From: Bolinopsis microptera
Lineage: Eukaryota > Ctenophora > Tentaculata > Lobata > Bolinopsidae
Direction of reading: 5' to 3'
NCBI RefSeq assembly: GCF_026151205.1
Contig: NC_087073.1
Coordinates: 14,157,837 to 14,217,836, forward strand
Length of the DNA stretch: 60,000 bases
In this document: one piece after another, positions 9,901 through 19,642 of the stretch
Layout: the number at the start of each line of letters is the position of its first letter
Position numbering within the stretch: position 1 is the first letter of the stretch
Position numbers and translations under genes: made by a program
The notes under the pieces: model-generated
The model's input: the letters and a program-made list of their open reading frames with translations, nothing else
Told to the model about the DNA's origin: nothing
Databases searched by the model: none

Positions 9901-12900
9901 ATGTCGAGTAGTTGTTAAAACGAAAAGTCTGGCAACAAAAGTAAGGCACAAGTTAGCGGTTGTCTTCAAATGGAGTGCAACAAAGGAGAAACGAAGCGGA
10001 AAATAGTGAACAGTAAAGATTGGCACATTGCAGCAGACCAAACCAAAATTTAGGAGTGTTTATTATTACGTGGCAACAGATGTTGCAAAATGCCACCAAA
10101 TTATATACTAATTGGGTAAACCTAATATGAAGGTTTGCGGTGTTATTCCGACTTGTTAGGATCGAGCAAGTAGAGTTGCCATGACCCTTAAGGCCAAGGG
10201 GTGTTAAACTATGAAACATAATAACAGATGACGGAGTTAAAATGGGCTTGAAAATATAATTAATAAATCATAATACTTTATACTATGCCGATAAGATACC
10301 ACTATATTTCATACAGTTAACGTATGCCGGTCAGAAGTAATCATGTATAAGCCAATTACGAACAGATTATTATATGTAACTAGATTATGATACCGTGGGA
10401 ACGTAATGAATCATATTGAATCATTTAACTAGTAATAATAAAATCCCCTGTTAAAGTTACCGAACCTCAACCATTTTACCGAAACTAATTTAATGATTTA
10501 CCACACATTATACTAGGTATGGAGTATTGGTTTTAACAGTTGACTTCACAGACGCGTGCTGCCCACTCTGTTCACTAACACCACTTGAATATTATTCATG
10601 AGGTTGGGAAGTAGCTCACAAGGTTAGCGAAAATACATTATAATTTATACAGCTGATATTTATACTAGAGAGAAACAATTACAAGGCTCCAGTTAGGTGG
10701 AGGGGGAGTCTGCTGTTTAGGTTGTAATTTAGTACTAGACAAGCTTTACAATACGGAAACTGTGTAGTACTGTGGTAGATTGCTTGATCATTGCTGCGCT
10801 CAAAAACTAACATTATATATATTAAGTTTCAAAGCATTCACTAAAGCGTATCAAACAAACATTAGCTCAGAGAAATCAATTCCGTTACAAATACGTCGTT
10901 AACATCAGCCGAGTAACTCATCTCTTATCTCATAAAACAGAAGCCTTGCACACAGGACCAAATACGGCGAATACAAGTTCAAACTAATATACAACACATT
11001 AAAATAAAGGACACTAAAATAACCAATACAATACAACGAGTGGTGATATCAGGACTAATAAACAGTACACATAATAACATGTGCTGCATAATATTCCAGA
11101 GTTGCTTGCTGAATGTGTTGCAAACCAGAAGACAACCATATTGCCGGTCAGATCAAAGGTGGGGTAGGTTGTGTCTTTGTGTGTAGACTTGAGACTGTAG
11201 AGGTTACTCAAGATCCTTCAGGTGGACTTTACTACCAATATCAGCCATCCTTAGGCGGGACCCATAACAGTTTAACGCCGATTATCAGGACAGAAAATAA
11301 TGAATTTTGCGTAAGTGGTTCTTGAAGGATTTACTTGACGCCGGGGCGCAATAACCGTTTTGACAAATTATAAACGTTTTGTAAATTCATACTGATTAAA
11401 GGAACAGTTTTAGTACTTAAACCAGGAATATGACAAATAATAATTCGAGCATAATGTGTTGGTTCAGTAGCTAAGTGTTTCAAAAATATCATATTACTGC
11501 TCCACGCAATGAAGGCGACAATAAACAAAAATACCACCGCCGACTAGATCTCTAGATAGTGAGCAAAGCAAAGCCAGCTTGTCACTCAGACACACTCTTC
11601 AATAATAGCTCAATCTATATAGCAATATATAGCAATATATGGCAATATATGGGCCGATAGCAGGTTATGTGCGTGTGAGCTGATTAATGAAATGAGAACG
11701 TAAGGTCTAATCAGTATAATATGTATTGAAGTGGGACATTTTACTTTATCTGGTTATATTCCCTTTAAATGTGCATAATATGCTGTACTGGTAGTGGGAT
11801 GTATGGCTGGCGTGTACAGGAGTACACGAAGGTGAAGATAACACGGTATAATACATTCCACTACCGGCTGAGAAAAAGTGAGAACATTCCGTAGCAGTAT
11901 GTTGGTGTATTTATAAAATAAGCACAGTGTGCTTCAAACGGCAAGGAATCTAGAATGCAGGGGTGTGAAAATATTGTGCAGAACACTACAGCCTACAAAA
12001 ACTGTACAATCAGGGTGTTATATTGTTTATACTACGTTACAAGACAATTGGTCAGGTCACTGATTACTTGACATGGTGATAGGATGACTGGTGAGTGATG
12101 ACCAACTGAGTCTGATTGGGAGATCACCCTTAACGGACAGCACAAACCTCTGATATCAGGGATGGGGCTGGTTAGTCCGGTCTCATTGCCCGGTCTCGTA
12201 CACGAGGATACATCCACTGATCCCAGCAAACTGTTCGCTCCGAGAATCTCTGAGATTATACAAAATGTTAATCAGCATTTATCTTTTGTTATTCGATAAG
12301 ACTCCGTTTATTGATTCAAAGTACTGACCCAGGCCATTAGGAAATAGACAAATGATCAAATCAGATAAGTCAAGTTTACCGGCAAGAGCGTCGATATCAC
12401 CGTCAGTAATGTCACAATCACCGATACCCTCAGCCTCCGCAAGCAATTTCTCAAACTCGTCATCATAGACTGTCTTCTCTTTCTTTTCTTCAACCTTAAC
12501 GAACTTCTTGCCTGATTACAAGGTTATTATGAGATGCAATAAATATTAAATGAAAGCGAGACGGAAAAATTAACACGCAATTATTACTATCAGATAATTA
12601 ATTAGTGTCATTGATTTGGAATTTATCCACGTTAGTAAGTGCCGATAAACCCACTCGAAATTCTAATATATTAGAATTATATATAATCTCGAAAGGCCCA
12701 GATCAAGAGCTATGCTGAATATTTGAAAATAAAACATATTTAATAAAGTATCATCAAAAATGTGAATACCAACGCCCATGATTCTAAAATATTCCCCAAT
12801 TCTCACCCTTAGTTTCCTTAGCGAAGGGAATGTAATCCTGTCCAATTTGCGAGGCTACCGCTGCCTCCTCCATCCATTTCGACAGGGCCTCCTTGTCGAT

Positions 12901-13922
12901 AAAGTTCTGTCCTTTCTTGTCGATGTGGTATTTAACCCTGTCAGCAGCCGGCAACAAATCGTCCTGAAGAAGACTGTGTTCGGCATACAGCACAGTACAG
13001 TGCAAGGTATCTACGTTATTACTACGCAACACTGACGTCTTTTAAGTTAGTTTTAACTTCATACAGACCACATATAGGAGAAGTTACTAGGCAATTGGCA
13101 CTGTCTAAATGTTTTACTGTTTGCTAGCTTGCCAACCAGATATTGGGTATCGGGCGTGTCAAAAGAAACACCGAATAGGCGTTCCTATTTGAGCTTTTAA
13201 AAATCTAGACTTTACATAAGATGAAATCAAGGTCAAATATAGATTTTGTGTGGTCCAAAATTCCTTAGTTTGCAGTCACTCCACTAGCCATCAACTGAGC
13301 TCTGACTGGGGGTTGCACCCCCTCCCCCCTGACTTACACAAAGTTCCGAGTTTAGTTGCTCTATCTCCTCCTTTGATAGTCCTTCAAAGAACTCATCGTT
13401 CAGATAATCCATTTTCCGATCTGTTTTGGACGGGAAATTAGATATTTAAATAACCCATTACAAATCAAACAAATAGCAATTCAATTATCCCAATTAAGAA
13501 CTTTAATAGATCCCAAAATATCACCTGATAGATTTCGAAGACGCCCACTATTTAATTAGAGAAGGATTAAAACAAAATGCTGTCACTTTGATTACCATCA
13601 TATTCCTGGAGTATGTGACCCGGCTTTCACCACAAATATCTGCTTTATTTCCGTTTTAATCAAAGAGCTACAAATGCAAGGTAAAATCTGGCTTCGGACC
13701 CCGGCCCCCTCTGAAGTGTATTATACCAGAGTGCCGATTTAACTTAAGTACGATGTACGGGCTGCAGTGCTGCACAGTGTATAACATCGCGAATATTTGA
13801 GTTTTACAGTGCCCTGTGCACAGCAATATCCCGATTTTGCCCAGTGCAGTAATTAGTGCCCCTCTTACTTAGCTCTTCCATGGTTAGCCCTCCGAACAAC
13901 TCCTCGTTATCCATATTTTGAT
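6995..13922 (-). CDS. TMOD: tropomodulin, actin pointed-end capping protein (8 coding exons)
   Basis: Tropomodulin caps actin pointed ends with tropomyosin. Exons assembled by splice sites and frame (minus strand): 13922-13869 (A, start ATG at 13914), 13420-13338 (B), 12963-12807 (C), 12511-12380 (D), 8735-8617 (E), 8188-8069 (F), 7459-7274 (G), 7168-6995 (H, stop TAA). All junctions are GT-AG and phase-consistent, giving about 338 residues against 350-360 in animals. Exons B-C carry the N-terminal motif (GLSKEEIEQLNSEL..DDLLPAADR). Exon E has DVEETLQEIQNND, matching the conserved VEETLxxIKNND. F-H form the leucine-rich-repeat cap: SLETNKITG, LKELRIANQ and VGDEM, ending in a basic RNCDLARKKRQ tail similar to the family's NNDLVRKRR. 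Exons A and B are paralogous. The 3.6-kb intron between D and E has no exon that I could recognise. Confidence 0.93.
7482..7535. repeat. TA-rich stretch abutting (CG)n alternating tract
   Basis: Inside the tropomodulin intron just upstream of exon G. A run of TATTA-type repeats passes directly into CGCGCGCGCGCGCG and GTGCGCTGCGCTGCAGCGC. The second part alternates purine and pyrimidine and is GC-rich in an otherwise AT-rich locus. Confidence 0.8.
8267..8515 (+). mobile_element. possible hAT-type element end with C tracts
   Basis: CAGTGGCGTAACGTTG at 8267 resembles common hAT terminal sequences and leads into a 13-nt C run (8291-8303). A second C run of 15 nt is at 8501-8515, followed by GCACAGGTCATCG. 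No matching inverted terminus is visible, so the element is truncated or the call is wrong. It lies in tropomodulin intron E-F. Confidence 0.3.
8736..12379 (-). other. TMOD: large tropomodulin intron (D-E)
   Basis: About 3.6 kb between the exon D donor and exon E acceptor. Open frames here are short and unconvincing. Five CACGTG hexamers cluster at about 9508-9785, one within GTCACGTGAC. A short AGCAATATAT triplet repeat occurs near 11617-11650. No embedded gene was recognised. Confidence 0.6.
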
Positions 13923-13936
13923 CTGAATTAAACGAG
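13923..13936 (-). promoter_or_regulatory. acceptor motif 8 nt upstream of the tropomodulin exon A ATG
   Basis: On the minus strand, CTCGTTTAATTCAG precedes ATCAAAAT and then ATG. Exon B has the same arrangement (CAG, ATCGGAAA, ATG). Either exon A is spliced to an upstream exon, or this is a trans-splice site making 13914 the true start. Confidence 0.5.
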
Positions 13937-15581
13937 TAATTATGTAATTGCGTTATTCAAACTCGTTAATGACTAGAAGAGTTAAAGACAGAAGTTTAAG
14001 TATTTGCCACAAGTATTGGCATTCCCAGATGAACTCTGTGTGAAGGAGAGGCAAGATGTTGTGATTCTGAATCCTTGGTGCAAACTGCGATAGTAACGTT
14101 CACTTTTTAAATATCATGTAATGTGGCCAATGTTACTTCTGATTTCTGAAGTTTATAGGATATTCTGGGCAATAAACCACGTACCTGACAAAAAACTGAC
14201 AAGAGCGCAAATAAAAGGAAGCAAGAGAAGCGATGTATATTAAGTTGTCGACTTCCCCCACAACACAATTAAAATGGAGCTGTGGTCAAATGTTAATTAA
14301 TTCTCATTGACATTATATAGGAACTAGGAAGGTACGCAAAATATAATTAAACAACCTGCTCTAAATAAAGGTTTAACGTCCTCAGCCCCGCTCAGCCAAG
14401 TTATCAACAGTATTCCATAAGGCTTGTGCCATATTAAGTTAACAATTAAAGTACTCTAAATTAAATAAATACATGCTGAAATCAGTTAACGTAGCCAGAG
14501 CTTAGCCTCGATTACAGACTTACGAGGGGTGGGTCGAGAGGTTGTTAGATGTTAAAACAAGAATTGCAAGCCTACACAATAAGTAATATGTACACGACGT
14601 GTTGATTTACGCGAAAATTGACGTTTTCAACAGCCTGGAGGCGGATATTTGATGATGGGATTGTACGTGCGTCGTGCAAATCAATCAGGGAAGGGTAAAA
14701 CTGAAACTCGCCATGCTCAGATATCTACTAGTATCTACTGGTGCCTTCTCAAAAGAAATAGGTGCTGACAGATTCGCAGGGTGGTATGATAGGATTGTTT
14801 CTGTAGTCATTCCAAGGAACAAGGTAGTAAACTACCGACAGAGATGTCTTAACTCGCTCCATTCCCCAGATTCTTAACTCTAACTCGACGAAGATGTCAG
14901 TAAATGTAGGAGCGTGACGCTTTACTTTAGCAATACTTGTTGCTATTTTGATATGAAGTATGAACCTCGAAGACCGAAACCTAAAAAATCGTACAAAGTT
15001 GACAATAAAAACGCAAGCAACAGAGATTCACAGAATTATTGTTAACCGGAAAGAAGACCCAACAGAAAGGACCTGCTTTGTCTGAGAACGGAGAAACCTG
15101 CCAAGTCGTGGCTGCAATCTCACGAGACTCAAGCGAAATAACAAATTACAAGGGCTGAGTTAGTAAATTAAACTGCCACAGCGTGTTTTCATACTGCATT
15201 CATTATCGTTGTGTCGAGTGGAATGTTAAAAATAGTGCCCAGTTTAGGCTAACTTACATAATTATATAATTGCTCACTAATTAGCCGAATTAACACAAGC
15301 AGGAATAAATAATGAGAAGTACTCTATATTATGTACAGCAGACTAACGTAATTCCTAATACATTTACATCAGAGGACCAGCCGATAATATTTAAAAACTA
15401 AAACAAGACTAGCAGATCATAATTCACACTGGAAGAGATAAAAACACAGCGCAACAGATGTTAAAAGTAAGATAACGATACACACGAGCAAGCGTGCCCA
15501 GAAATATTACAAAATATTATAACATAATATCCCACTTTATATATATCCCACTAGATAGTCAGCGGAATGGAATGTAACCCG

Positions 15582-15618
15582 AGAGAGAGGACGTGTGAGA
15601 GAGAGAGAGAGAGAGAAA
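15582..15618. repeat. (GA)n microsatellite
   Basis: GAGAGAGAGG, a short gap, then GTGAGAGAGAGAGAGAGAGA. It lies upstream of tropomodulin exon A. Confidence 0.85.
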
Positions 15619-15865
15619 GTTAAAACGTAACATGTCGAGTGTGCGGTGTTGTGATGAGGCAATGGAAAAGAGAGAAGAGAGTTATATATTTAAGCCCACA
15701 ACACGCTAAATAAAGAATGTGTATACCCGAGTGCGATGTGTGGAGGTATGTTCGAGAATGTGAGTGTGACAGAAGAAGTAGTGAAGAGTGTAGAGGTGGT
15801 TAGAGACTAGAGAGCCAGCTCAAACCAACGGTTATTAACATAACAGTTCATTACAGAGCTCATAC

Positions 15866-15878
15866 CTGTTGCTACCAT
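15866..15878 (-). CDS. TMOD: possible alternative first coding exon of tropomodulin
   Basis: Minus-strand ATGGTAGCAACAG is followed by a good donor GTATGAG. It leaves one base, which joins exon A (ATCAAAATATGG) in frame to read M-V-A-T-D-Q-N-M-D. The frame match is one chance in three and the exon is tiny, so this is tentative. If used, the protein would be 345 residues. Confidence 0.35.
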
Positions 15879-15879
15879 C

Positions 15880-16827
15880 TTGTACCACCGGGTCTACTTA
15901 ATTGTTTGGGAAGTTAGCTTTCACTTACAAATCATATATCATAATATGTAATGATACCACCGGTCAACATATGTTATTTTATATACTACAGATCAATGGA
16001 TATTGGGTATATATTATAGAACAGTCTCGAAGTTTCTTCGTTCAACTCAAGACTTTGACGACAGAATTGTGGCAAATTGCCATAAATCTGGATGAAATTC
16101 TAAAGAATTCATTAAGATATATCATTTTTGCCGTCTAGGCAATCGTAAAAATTGTAAAGTTACACTGTGATGCGTTTCAATAGCAAGAATGTATCATCAC
16201 ATGCTGTAATTCATGTAACATTATTACACATATTTATTATTTACTTTTTAACAACCTGGCAATTATTTCAGATCACGTACGATTCAGTAATACGCAACAT
16301 AATTTGACAAATTTTATCAATAAGAAATAAAAACCAATAACAAAAATATTACTTCCGATGAAATATCAAAATTCTATCTATGTTCAACATTAAAGCATTC
16401 AAATAAAATGATATACATATTCGCACATTTAAGCTGAAAGAAAAAACGATCTAAATAACGATACGCAAAATGCAACAAACACGGCAATACCCAAACAGTG
16501 CTACCAAGAAACACGAATAACATAAGAATATAATAAACTATATAGCCACACCGCATTGTACATTCCTGTCATAATTCTATTAGCAAAATAGCAAATATAC
16601 AGATTCAATTATCATATTATAACATACAGTAACCTTCTGATAATACAACAAATACAACACTAACGTGCGTTCAAGAAAAACCACCAAAACACCTGAACTC
16701 TACTCTCGACTAACCAGCCCAGAGCTCAGATCACCACAAAACACTTCCTTCAAAAACACACACACAACATTAAAAACTCGACTAGTGTCTAGAACTTCGC
16801 ACTGTTAAAAACTAGCTACTCAACACG
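15880..16827. other. non-coding, AT-rich; PIGL 3' flank and tropomodulin upstream region
   Basis: Only short open frames with no family signature. Nothing else was recognised. Confidence 0.5.
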
Positions 16828-17568
16828 TTATTGTACACTGACACTTCGCAGCGAGTTGACCACCATGTACCTGCTGAACACTACATAAAGTTTTCTAAAC
16901 CACGTGAGCTGACTACCGTGATGCTTCATAGCTCCCTGGATGTTGATGATGTCTCTCAGGGATGCGATCATGTAGATCTTAGACGTGCACGATATGAAGC
17001 AGTCCATAAAACTGCTGTATTTTCTGATGACGTTGACGGAGTCCAGCTGGTAGATGAGGGTGTCGCTACTAACTGAACTATTCTTGCAAGCGTAGGTCAC
17101 TCCTTTACTAGTGGCTATATGATTAGGATGTCCGGACACACCATACCTATCAAACGTGATGATGATATCAGGTGTGCACTGTTTAGCATAGTTCCCCACC
17201 TCCTCCCCCACCACCTCAACATCCCACTTATTACTAGGGCCATCTTGTAAACCCTCATTTTCTGCTATCTTCATATTCTCACCTGGAATACCCAACTTCT
17301 TAGCACTTTGCTCCAGTTCCTCCTCCCTGACCTCACCCAAACCATCATGGTTACCGTTACTCAGACACAGCAGGAACACCTGTCCCACTGATTGGAAGTA
17401 CCTGATGGTGGGACCGAAGAACATGCACTCATCGTCAGGGTGGGAGGTGACAAAGAGAACCCGTTTATTGTGGTAAGAGGAAGGCCAGCGAGCTGTTCCT
17501 AGGAAGTAGAAGCCGATGAAGATGTAGGCGGTGATTGTGGTACACAGGGATACGATTATCGGGTACAT
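16828..17568 (-). CDS. PIGL: PIGL, N-acetylglucosaminyl-phosphatidylinositol de-N-acetylase
   Basis: Catalyses the second step of GPI-anchor synthesis, removing acetate from GlcNAc-PI on the cytosolic ER face. The product is 246 residues (human enzyme 252) in one uninterrupted exon. Residues about 4-24 are a hydrophobic N-terminal membrane anchor. The LmbE/PIG-L metal site is intact: HPDDE at 43-47 and GVSGHPNH at 143-150 (D140, H147 and H150 as likely ligand or catalytic residues). SVNVIRKYSSFMD and the C-terminal LTWFRKLYVVFSRYMVVNSL match the animal family. Lack of introns is notable next to multi-exon tropomodulin. The start ATG sits 8 nt after a strong acceptor motif, so an intron may be confined to the 5' leader. 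Confidence 0.96.
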   Translation of the reverse strand: MYPIIVSLCTTITAYIFIGFYFLGTARWPSSYHNKRVLFVTSHPDDECMFFGPTIRYFQSVGQVFLLCLSNGNHDGLGEVREEELEQSAKKLGIPGENMKIAENEGLQDGPSNKWDVEVVGEEVGNYAKQCTPDIIITFDRYGVSGHPNHIATSKGVTYACKNSSVSSDTLIYQLDSVNVIRKYSSFMDCFISCTSKIYMIASLRDIINIQGAMKHHGSQLTWFRKLYVVFSRYMVVNSLRSVSVQ

Positions 17569-17576
17569 AATGCTGT

Positions 17577-17594
17577 CTGGAGTGAAGGGAGAAA
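17577..17594 (-). promoter_or_regulatory. splice-acceptor motif upstream of the PIGL start
   Basis: On the minus strand, TTTCTCCCTTCACTCCAG is followed by ACAGCATT and ATG. The pyrimidine tract is strong and leaves an 8-nt leader. Confidence 0.6.
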
Positions 17595-18234
17595 TTAGTG
17601 TATTAGTAATTTATCTTTTAAAAAGTATGGCAGTTGAAGAAATATGATCATATTTTTTAGAAATTCGTGGCATTTGATTTCATTTGACATATTACTACTT
17701 TATTATACGGGAAATTTTATTTTTTAATTATGTCATTCATTTCATTAGGGGTTGAAAGAGTCAAAGAAAGAGAGACAGATTGAACAATAATAAACTTGAA
17801 AAAGTTACTATTCAAATACAAACTCAACATCACGTTGCAATTATACATAATATAATTACTAAGTAATTGTAATAATTAGAACATTATATTAATAAAGCTT
17901 ATAAATATATCATGTAACCGTCTTTGTCGAGATTTTTGCTGAGTTAGGCTCTACTTTGTGTTCTAAGTGCACCGTCCAGCCTCATCCAGTGAGGGGTATA
18001 TCTGAGGGAGGTTTATCTTTTAAATTTACAAAGCAGTTATAATATATTTAGTCTTAACCATCTATTTATGTAAATTCTCAAATGACATGAGGTTAGTTTT
18101 TAGAAGAGTACTGAGAAATTAACCACCTAAGATAAAACGTGATAACTATTGAATCAGTTCTAAAATAACAATGGGACAACATATGTAATGGCTAGGAAGT
18201 AAAGGAACAAAATGTTTACCTGTTAGTAGGGTAT
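17595..18234. other. intergenic between PIGL and PSMA5
   Basis: AT-rich, with no open frame of note. It contains the PSMA5 3' flank. Confidence 0.5.
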
Positions 18235-18969
18235 TTATAGAGTTGTAAGAAGAGCATCTATTGGGTCTTTGCCAAGAAGACGGAATTTTCCTGGTTCTTC
18301 CTGATCCTTTCTACAGATGCCAACTTCAATATTAGTTGAACTGATCTTTTCTTCCATGACTTGTTTCAAGACATTGAGGCAAAGCTTCACACCATCGTCC
18401 AATGTCATAGACTTGTGATACTGTTCTTCCAGAGTTGCTTGTGCCCCTTCTGATCCAGCACCAATAGCTTTAGCACCATACTTAAGATATGTTCCACTGG
18501 GGTCCATATGCAGTAGAACTGACTCTCCATTCTCGTCAACTCCCGCCATTAGGATAGCAACACCAAAGGGACGTGACATTGACTTTCTGTCATACTCACC
18601 AAAAGATAATGCAAGGTTTGACACTGACTGGGTTACACTTTCCACGGTCATCTTTTCGTTGAAGGTGAACCAATGACTTTGAGCCTCAACCCTTGCATGA
18701 TCAATCAAGATTCTTGAATCAGCAATTAGTCCACTCATGGCACATCCAATGTGATCATCAATTTCAACAATTTTCTCGATGCTAGAAGGAATCATTAAAG
18801 GGCTTGTGATTCTGCGTTCTACAGCAAGACATACTCCTTCTTTAGTTTGAACACCCACAGCAGTGGATCCCAGTTTTATAGCTTCAATAGCATACTCCAC
18901 CTGGAAAATCCTGCCCTCTGGAGAAAACACATTGACACCCCGGTCATACTCTGATCTGCTCTGGAACAT
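18235..18969 (-). CDS. PSMA5: PSMA5, 20S proteasome subunit alpha-5
   Basis: Structural alpha-ring subunit of the 20S proteasome. The product is 244 residues (human 241). The N-terminal proteasome alpha signature is present: [20 protein letters not shown], then [26 protein letters not shown] and [20 protein letters not shown] follow, with [34 protein letters not shown] and HMDPSGTY. These motifs place it specifically in the alpha-5 group. As expected for an alpha subunit, there is no N-terminal catalytic threonine. The gene is intronless in the coding region. All residues expected to be conserved look intact, so it is probably functional rather than a retrocopy, although a retrocopy cannot be excluded. 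The ATG is 6 nt after a pyrimidine-AG acceptor motif. Confidence 0.98.
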   Translation of the reverse strand: MFQSRSEYDRGVNVFSPEGRIFQVEYAIEAIKLGSTAVGVQTKEGVCLAVERRITSPLMIPSSIEKIVEIDDHIGCAMSGLIADSRILIDHARVEAQSHWFTFNEKMTVESVTQSVSNLALSFGEYDRKSMSRPFGVAILMAGVDENGESVLLHMDPSGTYLKYGAKAIGAGSEGAQATLEEQYHKSMTLDDGVKLCLNVLKQVMEEKISSTNIEVGICRKDQEEPGKFRLLGKDPIDALLTTL

Positions 18970-18975
18970 ATTCTC

Positions 18976-18987
18976 CTAAAAGGCACT
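18976..18987 (-). promoter_or_regulatory. acceptor-like motif upstream of the PSMA5 start
   Basis: On the minus strand, CCAGTGCCTTTTAG is followed by GAGAAT and ATG. The tract is shorter than at PIGL and ALG11. Confidence 0.45.
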
Positions 18988-19642
18988 GGATTAAGGTAAC
19001 CAACACTATTTTAAAACGGAATAAATTACATATTAAGTCAGGTTACATGTAAAAAACTTCTTTTTACAATTTTGGTACTTTATATTTGAATCTGTTTAAT
19101 AAACTTCCAAAAGCACCCAATTCAATCAGGATCAAAGGGTAAAAAGGATGGCAAGAACAGTCCTAGTGAACAAGGAGCGAAAAAAAGATTATAATATGCG
19201 GGTCCGGGTTATGGGGTGCACACTGCACACCTTGAACTGAGGGATAAGTTGAAAACAATCATATGAAGGATATGTGGAGGAGTAAGGAGAAGGCCTAGCC
19301 TGCACTGGGCCCTGTACTATGGCTTGAAAAGCAAATGAATGTATCAAGTTTGCAACACATGAATACCAAAGATCATAGTAAGCAAAACATAGTTTCAAAA
19401 CAATAGAATAAAAGAAGAAAAAGTGGTAATATCTTGATTGAATTCACAATAATTGCAATCCCAGGGATTTAAGTTAGAAAATACAATTACCATAATAAAA
19501 AAGAGAGTTAGAATTAATTTACAAAAATTATGATCTACAAATAAATAAAATTGATAGTATTAATCTAAAAAATAAAGATTCACTAGACAGAATAAAAGTA
19601 AATTTACACAGCAGTTACCATAGAATAAAAATAGAGACAATG
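18988..19642. other. intergenic between PSMA5 and the Ly-6-like gene
   Basis: AT-rich and non-coding. It should hold the Ly-6-like 3' UTR. No other feature was seen. Confidence 0.45.

Noticed and set aside
11113-11325. 70-codon plus-strand frame as a gene inside the tropomodulin intron
   Set aside because: No supporting splice sites or family features, although the composition is mildly protein-like.
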